From contig CBDCXE010000001.1 in NCBI GenBank assembly GCA_965223725.1, forward strand, positions 248,001 through 312,000: a stretch of DNA of 64,000 nucleotides, written 5' to 3'. Within the stretch, counting starts at the first letter, position 1, and every line of letters starts with the position of its first letter. The stretch is from CBDCXE01 sp965223725 [NCBI: Nitrospinota bacterium] (GTDB lineage Bacteria > Nitrospinota_A > UBA7883). Position numbers and translations under genes: made by a program. This document shows, one piece after another, positions 30,147 through 39,054 of the stretch. Under the pieces are notes generated by a model. That model was not told where the DNA came from and did no database searches. It saw nothing but the letters and a program-made list of their open reading frames with translations.

Positions 30147-30902
30147 CTAGCTGAACCCGGCCCTGCAGAGGCACGCCACCAGTATCTCCTTCGGTTTTGC
30201 CTTCAATAGCGCCCTGCAGCATTCTTCTATGGTGGCGCCGGTGGTGAATATATCATCCACCAGGATGACCACGCGCCCCCTGACCTGCTCCGGATAGCGC
30301 AGTCTGAACGCCCCCCGCACATTTTTCCTGCGCTGAGCCGGCTCCAGCCCAAACTGCGGCTGAGTGTCCCGGATGCGTTGCAGGTTCCCTTCGGCCACTT
30401 CCAGGTCGGCCCATCGCCCAAAATGTATGGCCAGCAGATAGGCATGGTTATATCCACGCTCATACAGTTTCCTGCGCGCCAGGGGAACAGGTATGATTAA
30501 AGCGTCGGTTTGCTGGATAAGCCATGGCTCCAGAATATCTTTACCAGTTGTCGCCAATGTTTTGGCCAGGTACGGCTTCGAATGAAACTTGAAGCCATGG
30601 ATAAGTTTGCGGACCGGGCCATAATAGCTCAAGGCATAAATGTTCCGCTCATAAAGTGGCGGCTTCTCCAGACAATCACCGCACATATAGCTCGTCTGCG
30701 TGTCGATCTCATATTCGAACTCCAACGGCCTGCCGCAGACAGAGCAAATATTCGCAGGGGGGAGGATAATAGTTTCGATACATTTGGGGCATAGGGCGTT
30801 GCTCAAGTTATCATATCCCTTCACCCCACACGCCTGGCACCTGCGCGGGATCAAGGCGCCCAGCCTGGCCACAGCGCTCTTTCCCAACATTCTGTTTATC
30901 AT
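30147..30902 (-). CDS. ComF-family phosphoribosyltransferase-like protein
   Basis: The protein has 251 residues. An N-terminal double zinc ribbon has CQACG, CPKC, CSVCG and CGDC. A type I phosphoribosyltransferase domain follows with VILVDDIFTTGATIEECCRAL as the PRPP loop. YERGYNHAYLLA and LERIRDT-like segments are typical of ComF/GntX. In other bacteria it supports DNA uptake; here it may be a general nucleic-acid/nucleotide function. It ends close to lon on the opposite strand. Confidence 0.92.
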   Translation of the reverse strand: MINRMLGKSAVARLGALIPRRCQACGVKGYDNLSNALCPKCIETIILPPANICSVCGRPLEFEYEIDTQTSYMCGDCLEKPPLYERNIYALSYYGPVRKLIHGFKFHSKPYLAKTLATTGKDILEPWLIQQTDALIIPVPLARRKLYERGYNHAYLLAIHFGRWADLEVAEGNLQRIRDTQPQFGLEPAQRRKNVRGAFRLRYPEQVRGRVVILVDDIFTTGATIEECCRALLKAKPKEILVACLCRAGFS

Positions 30903-31038
30903 TACAAAATTATACCTTGCCGCGGGTTAGCGTGAAACTTTAATCGATGTTGATGAGTCCAAATAGCGCAACGGCGCTGATTAACGGGGCAAAATATGAT
31001 ATATTCTACAAACTACTTAAAATATTTGGCTTGATGAT

Positions 31039-31710
31039 ATGGGTAAAATTCTTGTTGTCGATGATGATCCGAATATCGCGCTTTTAATCAAAATGACTTT
31101 GGCCAAAAAGCTCAGCTACGACATCGAAATTGCTGAATCTGGTGAGCAGGCCATTGATCTAATAAATGAAAACGCTCCGGAAATCATACTGCTGGATGTG
31201 ATGATGCCTGGTATAAGCGGGATAGAAGTGTGCCAGATTATCAAAAGCAGGGAAGAGACCAAATATATCCCCGTCATCATGCTGTCCGCCAGGCGGGAAG
31301 CGGAAGATATGATAAAAGGTATGGAAGCAGGCGCGGCCGACTATATTATCAAACCGTTCAACCCTGAAGAGCTGCTGGCGCGGGTGCGGGTCCACTTGCG
31401 TATCAAAGAGCTGGAAAAAGAGGCCACCGATAAACGACAGCTCGAAGCCATTATCAAAATGTCTGTGACGCTTCAGCATGAAATCAACAACCCGCTGACC
31501 GGCGTGCTGGGCAACCTGGAGCTCCTTCAAAACAGGAACGAAATGTCTGACGAAGAGATGGATGAACTGCTCTCGGTGGTTTACAAGTCCTCACTGAAGA
31601 TCAAGGAGCTGGTCAAGCAGATGGGCCACCTGGGCAAGGTTGTTTCCACAGCTTACATGAATGATGATGAAATGATAGATCTTACTCTCTCTTCTGAAAC
31701 CCTGGATTGA
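31039..31710 (+). CDS. Receiver domain fused to a histidine phosphotransfer (DHp) segment without ATPase
   Basis: The protein has 223 residues. Receiver domain about 1-122: acidic D8-D10, phospho-acceptor D53 (LLDVMMPG) and K105 (YIIKPF). Then a HisKA-like dimerisation helix with the H-box LQHEINNPLTGVLGNLELL (His147) and a second helix to ~195. No HATPase domain follows and the ORF ends in a short acidic tail. Phosphoryl transfer between D53 and H147, or from an external kinase, is possible. No sensor kinase is adjacent. It lies 75 bp before the TRAP binding-protein gene. Confidence 0.88.
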   Translation: MGKILVVDDDPNIALLIKMTLAKKLSYDIEIAESGEQAIDLINENAPEIILLDVMMPGISGIEVCQIIKSREETKYIPVIMLSARREAEDMIKGMEAGAADYIIKPFNPEELLARVRVHLRIKELEKEATDKRQLEAIIKMSVTLQHEINNPLTGVLGNLELLQNRNEMSDEEMDELLSVVYKSSLKIKELVKQMGHLGKVVSTAYMNDDEMIDLTLSSETLD

Positions 31711-31784
31711 CACAGCCCAGTTATAACCCTTCGCCGCATCATTTTTGTTAACACATAAAAATTTTTCATATATGGGGACGAGCA

Positions 31785-32894
31785 ATGAAAAGACGGGAAT
31801 TTATAAAAAACGCAGGCCTGGCGGCTACTGCTAGCGCCGGTATTGTCGCTGGATGTTCAAACAAAGAGACAGCGGCTCCTGAACCGGTGAAAGGTTCATC
31901 TAAAAGTTTTAAATGGAAAATGATCACCACGTGGCCGCCAAAGTTTCCTGTGTTTCAGACCGGGATGGATGAACTGGCGGACCGGGTGCGGATCATGAGC
32001 GGCGGCAGGCTGGATATACAGGTATTCGCTGGGGGCGAGCTGGCCCCGCCATTGGGGGTATTGGACGCAGTCAGCCAGGGCTCCGTGGAAATGGGCCATA
32101 GCGCCGCTTACTATTGGGCCGGAAAAGCGCCTGAACTGCAATTTTTTTCCACTGCGCCCTTCGGCTTCACCGCCCAGCAGATAAACTCCTGGCTCTATTA
32201 TGGTGGTGGTATCGAGCTTTTGCATGAAATGTACAAACCATTTAATGTCATCTCCTTTCCCGCCGGTAACACCGGGGTCCAGATGGGAGGATGGTTCAAC
32301 AAAAAAATCGAAAGCATGGACGATTTCAAAGGGCTGAAGATGCGCATCCCCGGCCTCGGCGGCAAAGTAATCAGCAAAGCTGGCGGCAACGTGGTGCTGT
32401 TGCCGGCCGGTGATCTTTATACAGCGTTGGAAAGGGGAACCATCGACGCGCTGGAATGGGTTGGCCCGTATCATGACCTGAAGCTCGGCTTCTATCGGGC
32501 GGCGAAGTATTACTATTATCCCGGCTGGCACGAGCCAGGCACTGCGTTTGAGCTGCTGATAAACCGTGAAGCCTGGGCCAGCCTGCCGGACGATTTGAAG
32601 GTGATCGTTCAGTCGGCGGCGGCAGAGGCGAACATCCGGTTTCTTGCTGAGCTGGACGCGAAAAACGGCGCGGCCCTGGATGAACTGGTGACAAAATATA
32701 ATGTCACATTGCTAAAGTATCCGGATGATGTAATGAAACAACTGCGCAAGCTCTCTGACGAGACATTGCAAGAAGAGGCGGGGAAAAGCGCCAAAGTAAA
32801 AAAGGTGTATGACGCGTTCCGGCAATTTTCGGGACGTATCGAGCCGTGGAGCAGATTGAGCGAAGCTGCGCTGATAAAAGCGAAAAGAGTTTAG
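31785..32894 (+). CDS. TRAP-type solute-binding lipoprotein (DctP family), orphan
   Basis: The protein has 369 residues. The N-terminus has a twin-arginine motif (KRREFIKNAG) and a lipobox-like AGC at residue ~24, so it is probably a Tat-exported lipoprotein. The mature part shows DctP/TakP features: MITTWPPKFPVF, ELAPPLGVLDAVSQGSVEMGH, MKIRIPG-like KMRIPGLGG, the conserved Arg region, and ERGTIDALEWVGPYHDL. TRAP permease genes (dctQ/dctM) are not in the window. TakP-like proteins bind 2-oxo acids; ligand here is inferred only. Confidence 0.9.
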   Translation: MKRREFIKNAGLAATASAGIVAGCSNKETAAPEPVKGSSKSFKWKMITTWPPKFPVFQTGMDELADRVRIMSGGRLDIQVFAGGELAPPLGVLDAVSQGSVEMGHSAAYYWAGKAPELQFFSTAPFGFTAQQINSWLYYGGGIELLHEMYKPFNVISFPAGNTGVQMGGWFNKKIESMDDFKGLKMRIPGLGGKVISKAGGNVVLLPAGDLYTALERGTIDALEWVGPYHDLKLGFYRAAKYYYYPGWHEPGTAFELLINREAWASLPDDLKVIVQSAAAEANIRFLAELDAKNGAALDELVTKYNVTLLKYPDDVMKQLRKLSDETLQEEAGKSAKVKKVYDAFRQFSGRIEPWSRLSEAALIKAKRV

Positions 32895-32926
32895 CGCTTC
32901 CGAAGGAACCTTTGTATAATCAGCCG

Positions 32927-33994
32927 ATGCGTTTAATAATTCTGATTTTAATTGCCGCATTATGCATCGGCGGCGCCAGCTTTGCCGACCCTCTGTTAAT
33001 GGCGGATAATATTCAACCGCCCAAGGGTTATGGCAAACCGCACGGCGCTTCTTTGGTGGAGCTGGATAATGGCGACATTCTGGCGACCTGGTTCTCTTCA
33101 CAAAAAGAGACCGACAGAGGCGCCGTGATATTCGGCGCGGAATGGAGTAAATCGTCTGGCCAATGGGACAAGCCCAGGATAATAATTCCAAGCGATTATA
33201 CTAAATCATTGGGTAATACCGCGCTGTTCAAGGATGATGACGGCGTTATTTGGCTCTTTTTCGCGGCAGTGCGGATCGGCGGCTGGAGCGGCGCCATGGT
33301 TGATTACGTCGTGTCCAGGGACGACGGCAAGACATGGAGCGACGGCAAAAACCTGGTCTTCTATCCGGGCAACCTGCCGCGTAACATACCGATCAAAGTG
33401 GGCGACCACCAGATGCTGGTCCCGTTGTTCATTGATTTCTGGTATGAGATGAACCTTGTGGGGTCATACACAGCGTTGATTACATACAAGGATGGAAAGG
33501 TTATCGAAAAACATTATGCATCTGTGGATGATTTCGACGCCATCCAGCCGACCGTCGTGAAACTGCCCGATGGCAAAATCCTTCTGCTTGCCCGGGACAA
33601 GTCAGACCAGTTTGTGCGAAAATCATATTCAAACAATAACGGTAAAAGCTGGGAGCCAGCCACCATCACCCAGGTTCCTAATCCAGGCGCGGCTATCAGC
33701 GCAATATATATCGATGAGATGAAAACAGTGCTGTTGGCCTACAACCATTCACAAAAAGCAAGGAACCCGCTCTCCTTGGCGATATCAGAGGATGGTGGAG
33801 AAAGCTTTATCCGGGTCACTGACCTGGAGAATAAGCCGGGCGACCAAAGCGCCAGTTTTTCCTATCCAGCGCTGATCCGGACCAGCGATGGGATGATACA
33901 TGCCATATGGTCTCACGATAACCGCGCCACCTTGAAACATGTACGGTTTAATATCGACTGGCTGAAAGAAAAGATCGAAGTATCGCAGAATTAG
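32927..33994 (+). CDS. Exported BNR-repeat sialidase-like protein
   Basis: The ATG at 32927 gives a signal peptide (MRLIILILIAALCIGGASFA) and 355 residues; an in-frame start at 32846 would overlap the TRAP gene. The mature protein shows sialidase/neuraminidase-like propeller features: Asp-box-like motifs SRDDGKTWSD, SNNNGKSWEP and SEDGGESFIR. The C-terminal part resembles the family of exo-sialidase-like proteins (SYPALIRTSDGMIHAIWSHD). True sialidase activity is not certain, since many BNR proteins have other roles. Confidence 0.82.
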   Translation: MRLIILILIAALCIGGASFADPLLMADNIQPPKGYGKPHGASLVELDNGDILATWFSSQKETDRGAVIFGAEWSKSSGQWDKPRIIIPSDYTKSLGNTALFKDDDGVIWLFFAAVRIGGWSGAMVDYVVSRDDGKTWSDGKNLVFYPGNLPRNIPIKVGDHQMLVPLFIDFWYEMNLVGSYTALITYKDGKVIEKHYASVDDFDAIQPTVVKLPDGKILLLARDKSDQFVRKSYSNNNGKSWEPATITQVPNPGAAISAIYIDEMKTVLLAYNHSQKARNPLSLAISEDGGESFIRVTDLENKPGDQSASFSYPALIRTSDGMIHAIWSHDNRATLKHVRFNIDWLKEKIEVSQN

Positions 33995-34053
33995 TCAAGC
34001 CGAAGTGTTACAATGAAATCAGATAACAGTAATAAAATCACAGGAATATAAAC

Positions 34054-35373
34054 TTGACACTGGGCCTTTTTAGTGAAGAAGCGGATCAGGAAAGCGCAAA
34101 CGCGCCGCGCCCTCTGGCGGACAGGATGCGTCCGGTTTCACTGGACGAGTTCGTGGGCCAGGAAGATTTGCTGGGCAAGGATAAGCCGCTTCGGATATTG
34201 ATCGAAACCGGCGAAATTCCCTCCATGATCCTGTGCGGCCCGCCTGGTTCTGGTAAAACAACTTTGGCCAGGCTGATGGCAAAGGAGAAAGGCTTTGCAT
34301 TCAAAGAGATTTCCGCTGTGTCAGCCGGTGTGTCCGATATAAGATCCGCCATCGATTTTGCGCAGAATAAATGGAAACAGTCGGCAAGCAAAACCATACT
34401 GTTCATCGATGAAATTCATCGGTTCAGCAAAGTCCAGCAAGACGCGATCTTGCCAAAGGTGGAGGATGGAACTCTTGTGATGATCGGCTCCACCACAGAA
34501 CATCATGGCATTAGTGTCACAGCTTCCCTCCGTTCCAGGTGCAGAGTATTCCAGCTAGAGCCACTTTTATATGATGACATTCTTGCGTTGGTCAAGCGTG
34601 CGTTAACCGACAAAGAGCGGGGGCTGGGCAATCATAAGTTTGAGATTAAAGAGGGTGTACTGGAAAAAATCGTAGAGCTTTCTGGTGGAGACGCCCGGGC
34701 CGCGCTGAATCTGCTGGAATCATCCGCCTACGCTGCGTCCAGGAAGAACCAGACAAAACTTATAGGGTTGAAACTGGTCAAGGAGCTGTCCCGGGACGCG
34801 TCGATCCATTATGACAAACTGGGAAAAGAGCACTATGATCATGCGTCCGCGTTGCAGAAATCTATGCGTGGCTCCGATCCGGACGCTGCCATATATTGGT
34901 TAGCTAAAATGTTAAAGGGTGGCGAAGACCCTATGTTCATTGCAAGACGTCTTATAGTCACCGCTTCGGAAGATGTGGGTCTGGCGGACCCGGCGTCGTT
35001 GCTGGTGGCCATCGCGGCGGCGGAGGCTGTGGAGAGACTTGGAATGCCGGAGTGCAGGATCCCCCTTGCCCACGCTGTGATACATATAGCCACGGCGCCG
35101 AAAAGCAACTCTGCCGTCACTGCCATTGACAAAGCTCTGGAGGATATCGGGCAGGGTAAAAGTTTCCAGGTTCCGAATCATTTGAAGGACAATCATTATC
35201 GGCCGGTGAACGAGCCGGAGCTGGATGATAAATACAAATATCCCCATGATTACAAGAACCATTGGGTCAAACAGGATTATCTGCCTTCTGTGCTGAAATT
35301 CAGCAAATATTACAACCCTTCAGATCAAGGCAGGGAAAACGCTATTTCTGAGCGGCTGAAAAGGAAAAAGTGA
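34054..35373 (+). CDS. rarA: Replication-associated recombination AAA+ ATPase RarA
   Basis: RarA/MgsA (439 residues) starts from TTG at 34054; CAGGAA lies just upstream. The N-terminal LADRMRPVSLDEFVGQEDLL is diagnostic. Walker A is CGPPGSGKTTLARLMA, Walker B TILFIDEIHRF; STTEHHGISVTASLRSRC is the sensor region. The C-terminal tetramerisation part includes SMRGSDPDAAIYWLAKML. It acts at stalled replication forks. Confidence 0.96.
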   Translation: MTLGLFSEEADQESANAPRPLADRMRPVSLDEFVGQEDLLGKDKPLRILIETGEIPSMILCGPPGSGKTTLARLMAKEKGFAFKEISAVSAGVSDIRSAIDFAQNKWKQSASKTILFIDEIHRFSKVQQDAILPKVEDGTLVMIGSTTEHHGISVTASLRSRCRVFQLEPLLYDDILALVKRALTDKERGLGNHKFEIKEGVLEKIVELSGGDARAALNLLESSAYAASRKNQTKLIGLKLVKELSRDASIHYDKLGKEHYDHASALQKSMRGSDPDAAIYWLAKMLKGGEDPMFIARRLIVTASEDVGLADPASLLVAIAAAEAVERLGMPECRIPLAHAVIHIATAPKSNSAVTAIDKALEDIGQGKSFQVPNHLKDNHYRPVNEPELDDKYKYPHDYKNHWVKQDYLPSVLKFSKYYNPSDQGRENAISERLKRKK

Positions 35374-35455
35374 TCAGCGATCAATACGCAAGCCAAAATA
35401 AAAACAATGACAATACATTCGCAATTTTGTAATGTGTTATTTATCTAAACAGCCT

Positions 35456-35530
35456 GGGCGGTTAACTCAGCGGGAGAGTGCCATCCTCACACGGTGGAAG
35501 CCACTGGTTCGAACCCAGTACCGCCCACCA
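35456..35530 (+). tRNA. tRNA-Val (CAC)
   Basis: 75 nt with encoded CCA. Acceptor stem GGGCGGT/ACCGCCC, anticodon loop CTCACAC (anticodon CAC, Val), T-arm CTGGTTCGAACCCAG. The second IS3-family element begins about 48 bp downstream. Confidence 0.95.
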
Positions 35531-35669
35531 TATAATTCCAAACGTTCAACGCATTTTGCGTTGAAATGATCCGAATTTGACCTCTTCCTGACCTCTTCCC
35601 TTTAAATTGATCCATTGATAATGCGAGTAATCGGTTAAATTAACCTTGTAACAAAGTGGAGATTTACTG

Positions 35670-35936
35670 ATGAGGAAGTCGAAGTTCACCGACCAGCAGA
35701 TAGCTTTCGCCTTGCAACAGGCCGAGACGGGGACACCTGTGGCCGAGGTGGTTCGTAAGATGGGTATCTGCGAGCAGACGTTTTATCGCTGGAAGAAGAT
35801 CTATGCCGGTCTCGGCCCAGCTGAAGTTCGCAGGCTCCGCCAGCTTGAAGAAGAGAATGGCCGCCTGAAGAAGCTGGTGGCGGATCTGTCGCTCGACAAG
35901 TCGATGCTGCAGGATGCTCTCAGAAAAAAGTTTTAA
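35670..35936 (+). CDS. IS3-family transposase OrfA (second element)
   Basis: OrfA has 88 residues: a helix-turn-helix (VAEVVRKMGICEQTFYRWKK) and a leucine-rich C-terminal helix (LRQLEEENGRLKKLVADL). The run AAAAAAG at 35924-35930 marks the -1 frameshift site. Sequence is clearly different from the OrfA at 17000. Confidence 0.94.
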   Translation: MRKSKFTDQQIAFALQQAETGTPVAEVVRKMGICEQTFYRWKKIYAGLGPAEVRRLRQLEEENGRLKKLVADLSLDKSMLQDALRKKF

Positions 35937-35959
35937 GGCCTGGTCAGCAGCGTCAACTG

Positions 35960-36790
35960 GTGCAGGAGATGAAGGATACGTATCGAGCGCCCGAACGCCA
36001 TATATGCAAAGCGTTTGAGTTTGCTCGCTCGACGATCCGGTACCAATCGGTTGCTCCTGACCAGGCCGTGTTACGAGCTCGTATTTGTCAGTTGGCGGCA
36101 GACCGTCCTCGATACGGTTACCAGCGAATATATACCCTGCTTCGTCGGGAAGGTTGGAAGGTGAACCACAAACGTGTGTTGCGTTTGTACCGCCTTGAAG
36201 GGCTTGGCTTGCGCATGCGGCGCCCGAAGCGTCACGTGTCGGCCAGGAGTCGCGGAGCCCGTGAAGTGGCGACCGAGCTTAATGAGAGCTGGAGCATGGA
36301 TTTCGTGACCGACGCTCTGTTTGATGGCCGCCGGTTTCGGGCTTTGACGATAGTCGATAATTTTAGTCGGGAGAGCCTTGGGATGTTGGTTGACAAGAAG
36401 GTTACCGGTGAGATGGTTTCATCATTTTTGACGCAGCTTGTTTATATACGTAGCGCGCCTAAAAGTATTCGGGTGGATAACGGTCCAGAGTTTATTTCGA
36501 AGGCGTTGGACAAGTGGGCGTATGAGCGGAAGGTAGAGTTGGATTTTTCGAGGCCCGGCAAGCCCACGGATAACGCTTTCATAGAGTCATTCAACGGAAG
36601 TTTTCGGGATGAATGTTTGAACACACATTGGTTCTTGTCAATGGAGGATGCCAGGAGTAAGATCGAGACGTGGCGAAAAGATTATAATGAATTTCGCCCG
36701 CACTCGGCATTAGGTAATAAAACGCCGAAAGAATTTGCGTTGGCTGCCACGGAAAAACAGCCAGCCATTGAAGCCCGAAAAGTCGCATAA
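35960..36790 (+). CDS. IS3-family transposase OrfB (second element)
   Basis: OrfB has 276 residues. It carries the HTH_21 segment (DRPRYGYQRIYTLLRREGW) and DDE catalytic core: D in SMDFVTDALFDG, D in IRVDNGPEFIS and E in NAFIESFNGSFRDECL. It lies in the -1 frame relative to OrfA, so OrfAB is probably made by frameshifting; an ATG at 35960 could also start OrfB alone. No internal stops, so possibly active. Confidence 0.95.
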   Translation: MQEMKDTYRAPERHICKAFEFARSTIRYQSVAPDQAVLRARICQLAADRPRYGYQRIYTLLRREGWKVNHKRVLRLYRLEGLGLRMRRPKRHVSARSRGAREVATELNESWSMDFVTDALFDGRRFRALTIVDNFSRESLGMLVDKKVTGEMVSSFLTQLVYIRSAPKSIRVDNGPEFISKALDKWAYERKVELDFSRPGKPTDNAFIESFNGSFRDECLNTHWFLSMEDARSKIETWRKDYNEFRPHSALGNKTPKEFALAATEKQPAIEARKVA

Positions 36791-36867
36791 TGCCGGACCA
36801 AAAAATGGGAAGTGGTCAGAAGCCCGAAAAGTCGCATAATGCCGGACCAAAAAATGGGAAGTGGTCA
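36770..36867. repeat. Two identical 49-bp tandem copies at the IS right end
   Basis: The unit starting GAAGCCCGAAAAGTCGC and ending GGGAAGTGGTCA occurs at 36770-36818 and again at 36819-36867 without a mismatch. The first copy contains the OrfB stop codon. Confidence 0.95.
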
Positions 36868-36887
36868 CGAAGATATAACAAAGCGGA

Positions 36888-37103
36888 TCAGGCTACTGGA
36901 TTATTCTCCAATAACATACAGCTGGGGCAGCTATGCTCTATACTTCTTCCACACATAAGACATATGGTTTCATCTGGTTGATGTTTAAGGATTCCACCAC
37001 AATGATTGCATACTGGGCTGTTGTCAGCCATGTTTCTATTTGGGACAGCTTTTACGCTGGCAGATTTATTTTTATCTTTAACTCGCCTGGTTTTCAGTCT
37101 CAT
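36888..37103 (-). CDS. Small zinc-ribbon protein
   Basis: This 71-residue protein has a basic N-terminus and a C-terminal zinc ribbon: CNHCG, CLMCG and CPSC. GGAG lies before the ATG. Proteins of this shape are common, uncharacterised small zinc-binding factors. Its end is only 20 bp from the IS, but no truncation is evident. Confidence 0.6.
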   Translation of the reverse strand: MRLKTRRVKDKNKSASVKAVPNRNMADNSPVCNHCGGILKHQPDETICLMCGRSIEHSCPSCMLLENNPVA

Positions 37104-37256
37104 TATTAAACTCCACTTAACCTAATAAATATGATGACCAGATTACATATAAGATTCATTTTTTATAAATGCAACTAAGCTTTGACTATTTTGGCATCGA
37201 TAAGATATCATTCTATTTATAATTCGGACATGATCATAAATACTTGAGAGATTAAG

Positions 37257-37508
37257 ATGACAAATCGATTAACCATATATACTGCCTCATGGTGCCCCGA
37301 TTGCTGGGCGGCCAAAAGGGTTTTGGATGAACGAGGCCTTGAATATGATCTCGTAGACATAGAGGAAACGCCAGAAGCCGTTGATATTATTGTAAAAGCC
37401 ATGGGCAAGCGCGTTCTGCCGACATTGGAATACAATGGCGAATACATTGATGGCAACCATTTCGACCAGGACAAATTTGAGAGCGACCTGGACGGCCTGC
37501 TGGGGTAA
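37257..37508 (+). CDS. Glutaredoxin-family protein
   Basis: This 83-residue thioredoxin-fold protein has the active site ASWCPDCWAAKRVL, the cis-Pro segment KRVLPTLEY and a C-terminal helix. It reduces disulfides or glutathione adducts, or may be a mycoredoxin-type enzyme. The active site is CPDC rather than the classical CPYC. Confidence 0.9.
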   Translation: MTNRLTIYTASWCPDCWAAKRVLDERGLEYDLVDIEETPEAVDIIVKAMGKRVLPTLEYNGEYIDGNHFDQDKFESDLDGLLG

Positions 37509-37658
37509 TACAGGACACAGCAACAGTTAACCTTTTGTTATACATCTAGATATCATATGTAAGCTGATAGAGAGCATACCGTTTTTAGGGCCACTATATG
37601 TATCCACACTTGTAGTCGCCGTTATGATCACGGTGATACTGTTAGCCTATATGGTTAG

Positions 37659-37696
37659 CTGATCCGGCAGCTTAAAGCGAAGCTTCCCGGATTCAG
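37659..37696. terminator. Bidirectional hairpin between convergent genes
   Basis: CTGATCCGG (37659-37667) can pair with CCGGATTCAG (37687-37696), with CAGCTT/AAGCTT extending the stem inward. It lies between the glutaredoxin and Bax-inhibitor genes, which face each other. Confidence 0.5.
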
Positions 37697-37718
37697 CCAT
37701 AGCATTTGATAATAGCCG

Positions 37719-38444
37719 CTATTCCCTGCTGCCGCCCATTATCTGGAGTATCATCAGAAACAGGTTGATGAAATCAAGATAGAGGGACAAAGCTCCTCTG
37801 ATAGCTTCTTTTGTGTCTTCCGCTGTCCCTTCGTTGCCCAGTATGTTCATCTCTTTGATTTTCTGCGTGTCATACGCAGTCAACCCTACAAAAATCAATA
37901 CGCCGGCATACGTAACAACCGCATGAACCATTGGGCTCTGCATCCAGAAATTGACAACCGACGCCAGGATGATCCCGATCAGCCCCATGAACAGGAAGCT
38001 GCCCCATGCGGTCAGATCCCGTTTGGTTGTATACCCGTAAAAGCTCATGGCGGCGAATGTGCCAGCCGTCACGATAAACGCGCTAGCAATCGTCGCAATA
38101 GGATAGATGATGAAAATAGAAGAAAACGTGAGGCCAGTGAGCGCAGCATAACCCATAAAGACCGACATCGCCGTCATAACAGACATCTGCATCACCCTGC
38201 TGGCCAGCCAGAACACCAGCCCCAGTTGCGCTATCACCAGCCCGATCATCACAAACCAGTTGGAAAATATAAACCCGGATATGGCAGGATCCCTCGCCAC
38301 GATCCAGACCACCAGCCCGGTAAGCGCAAGCCCTGCAGTCATCCAGTTATACACCCTCACCATAAACCGCTGTTGTTCGGCGGCTATCGCCTCCGGGTTG
38401 GCATACCCCTGGCGAGCGCCCTGGATATCGTCTCTATATTCCAT
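37719..38444 (-). CDS. Bax inhibitor-1/YccA-YbhL family membrane protein
   Basis: This 241-residue protein has seven hydrophobic segments. Family-typical stretches are RVYNWMTAGLALTGLVVW at the N-terminus, SIFIIYPIATIASAF, MSFYGYTTKRDLTAWGSFLF and the C-terminal YDTQKIKEM followed by GALSLYLDFINLFLMILQIM. Bacterial members may move Ca2+/H+ or interact with FtsH; role here is unknown. Confidence 0.94.
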   Translation of the reverse strand: MEYRDDIQGARQGYANPEAIAAEQQRFMVRVYNWMTAGLALTGLVVWIVARDPAISGFIFSNWFVMIGLVIAQLGLVFWLASRVMQMSVMTAMSVFMGYAALTGLTFSSIFIIYPIATIASAFIVTAGTFAAMSFYGYTTKRDLTAWGSFLFMGLIGIILASVVNFWMQSPMVHAVVTYAGVLIFVGLTAYDTQKIKEMNILGNEGTAEDTKEAIRGALSLYLDFINLFLMILQIMGGSRE

Positions 38445-39054
38445 CTTCGTCTCCTATATGTTTTCCATCTTTGTATATTTAAGATTTGATATCACAAATG
38501 TAAAGCTTATTGTAACCTTGAATTCCAAATATTGATAGTTCACAAGACATAAGCTAGCCAATGTAAAACAGAAACGGGGTGGAGAACTAGAAACCAAAAC
38601 GGTTGCAGGCTGGGGTCGGTGTCGTGATCACATTACCGAACTAATGATACAAGCGTTCCATAAAATGCATAATATTCTGCAATCAACAGAGCTATCAGCG
38701 CTGAGGGGACAGCACATTCATGTCAAAATTTCTGTTCTTCATCACTTTAGCGTCACCCAGGCGAGCCGGTGGCAGACTGCTGTGCCAGGCTGACACCAGC
38801 AAGTTTGAAACCAGCAAAACAACTAACATATGAATTTTATAGCGATCCGTGCTATCCAGGCGCCATACCATAAAGAGAATGATTTACTGATGCGCAAAGT
38901 AATGAACATACAGAATCACCACTTGCCAGATCAGATTAGTTCCCACCATGACATTAAGTCAGTTTAATATATTGACCTGTTATAGCAAGTGATTGTAGAC
39001 TAATATCTATTCTTTCGTTTATCGATAATAGAGTGATCCAACAGGGGATATAAC
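38445..39054. other. 610-bp intergenic region
   Basis: No gene, RNA or convincing repeat is seen. It separates the Bax-inhibitor homologue from the first large secreted paralogue and must contain the promoters of both. A good ribosome-binding site (AGGGGAT) precedes the 39055 ATG. Confidence 0.5.

Larger units (their letters stand above)
35578..36867 (+). mobile_element. IS3-family (IS407-group-like) insertion sequence with duplicated ends
   Basis: A core unit of about 1230 bp runs from TGACCTCTTCCC (35589) to GGGAAGTGGTCA (36818). The left terminal 11 bp are repeated just outside (35578-35588) and the right terminal 49 bp are repeated exactly (36819-36867). It encodes OrfA and OrfB with a slippery A6G. 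No clear target duplication is seen. Confidence 0.9.

Noticed and set aside
37565-37661. Possible small membrane peptide between glutaredoxin and the Bax-inhibitor homologue
   Set aside because: A short hydrophobic open frame exists, but it has no ATG/GTG/TTG in a suitable position and no ribosome-binding site.
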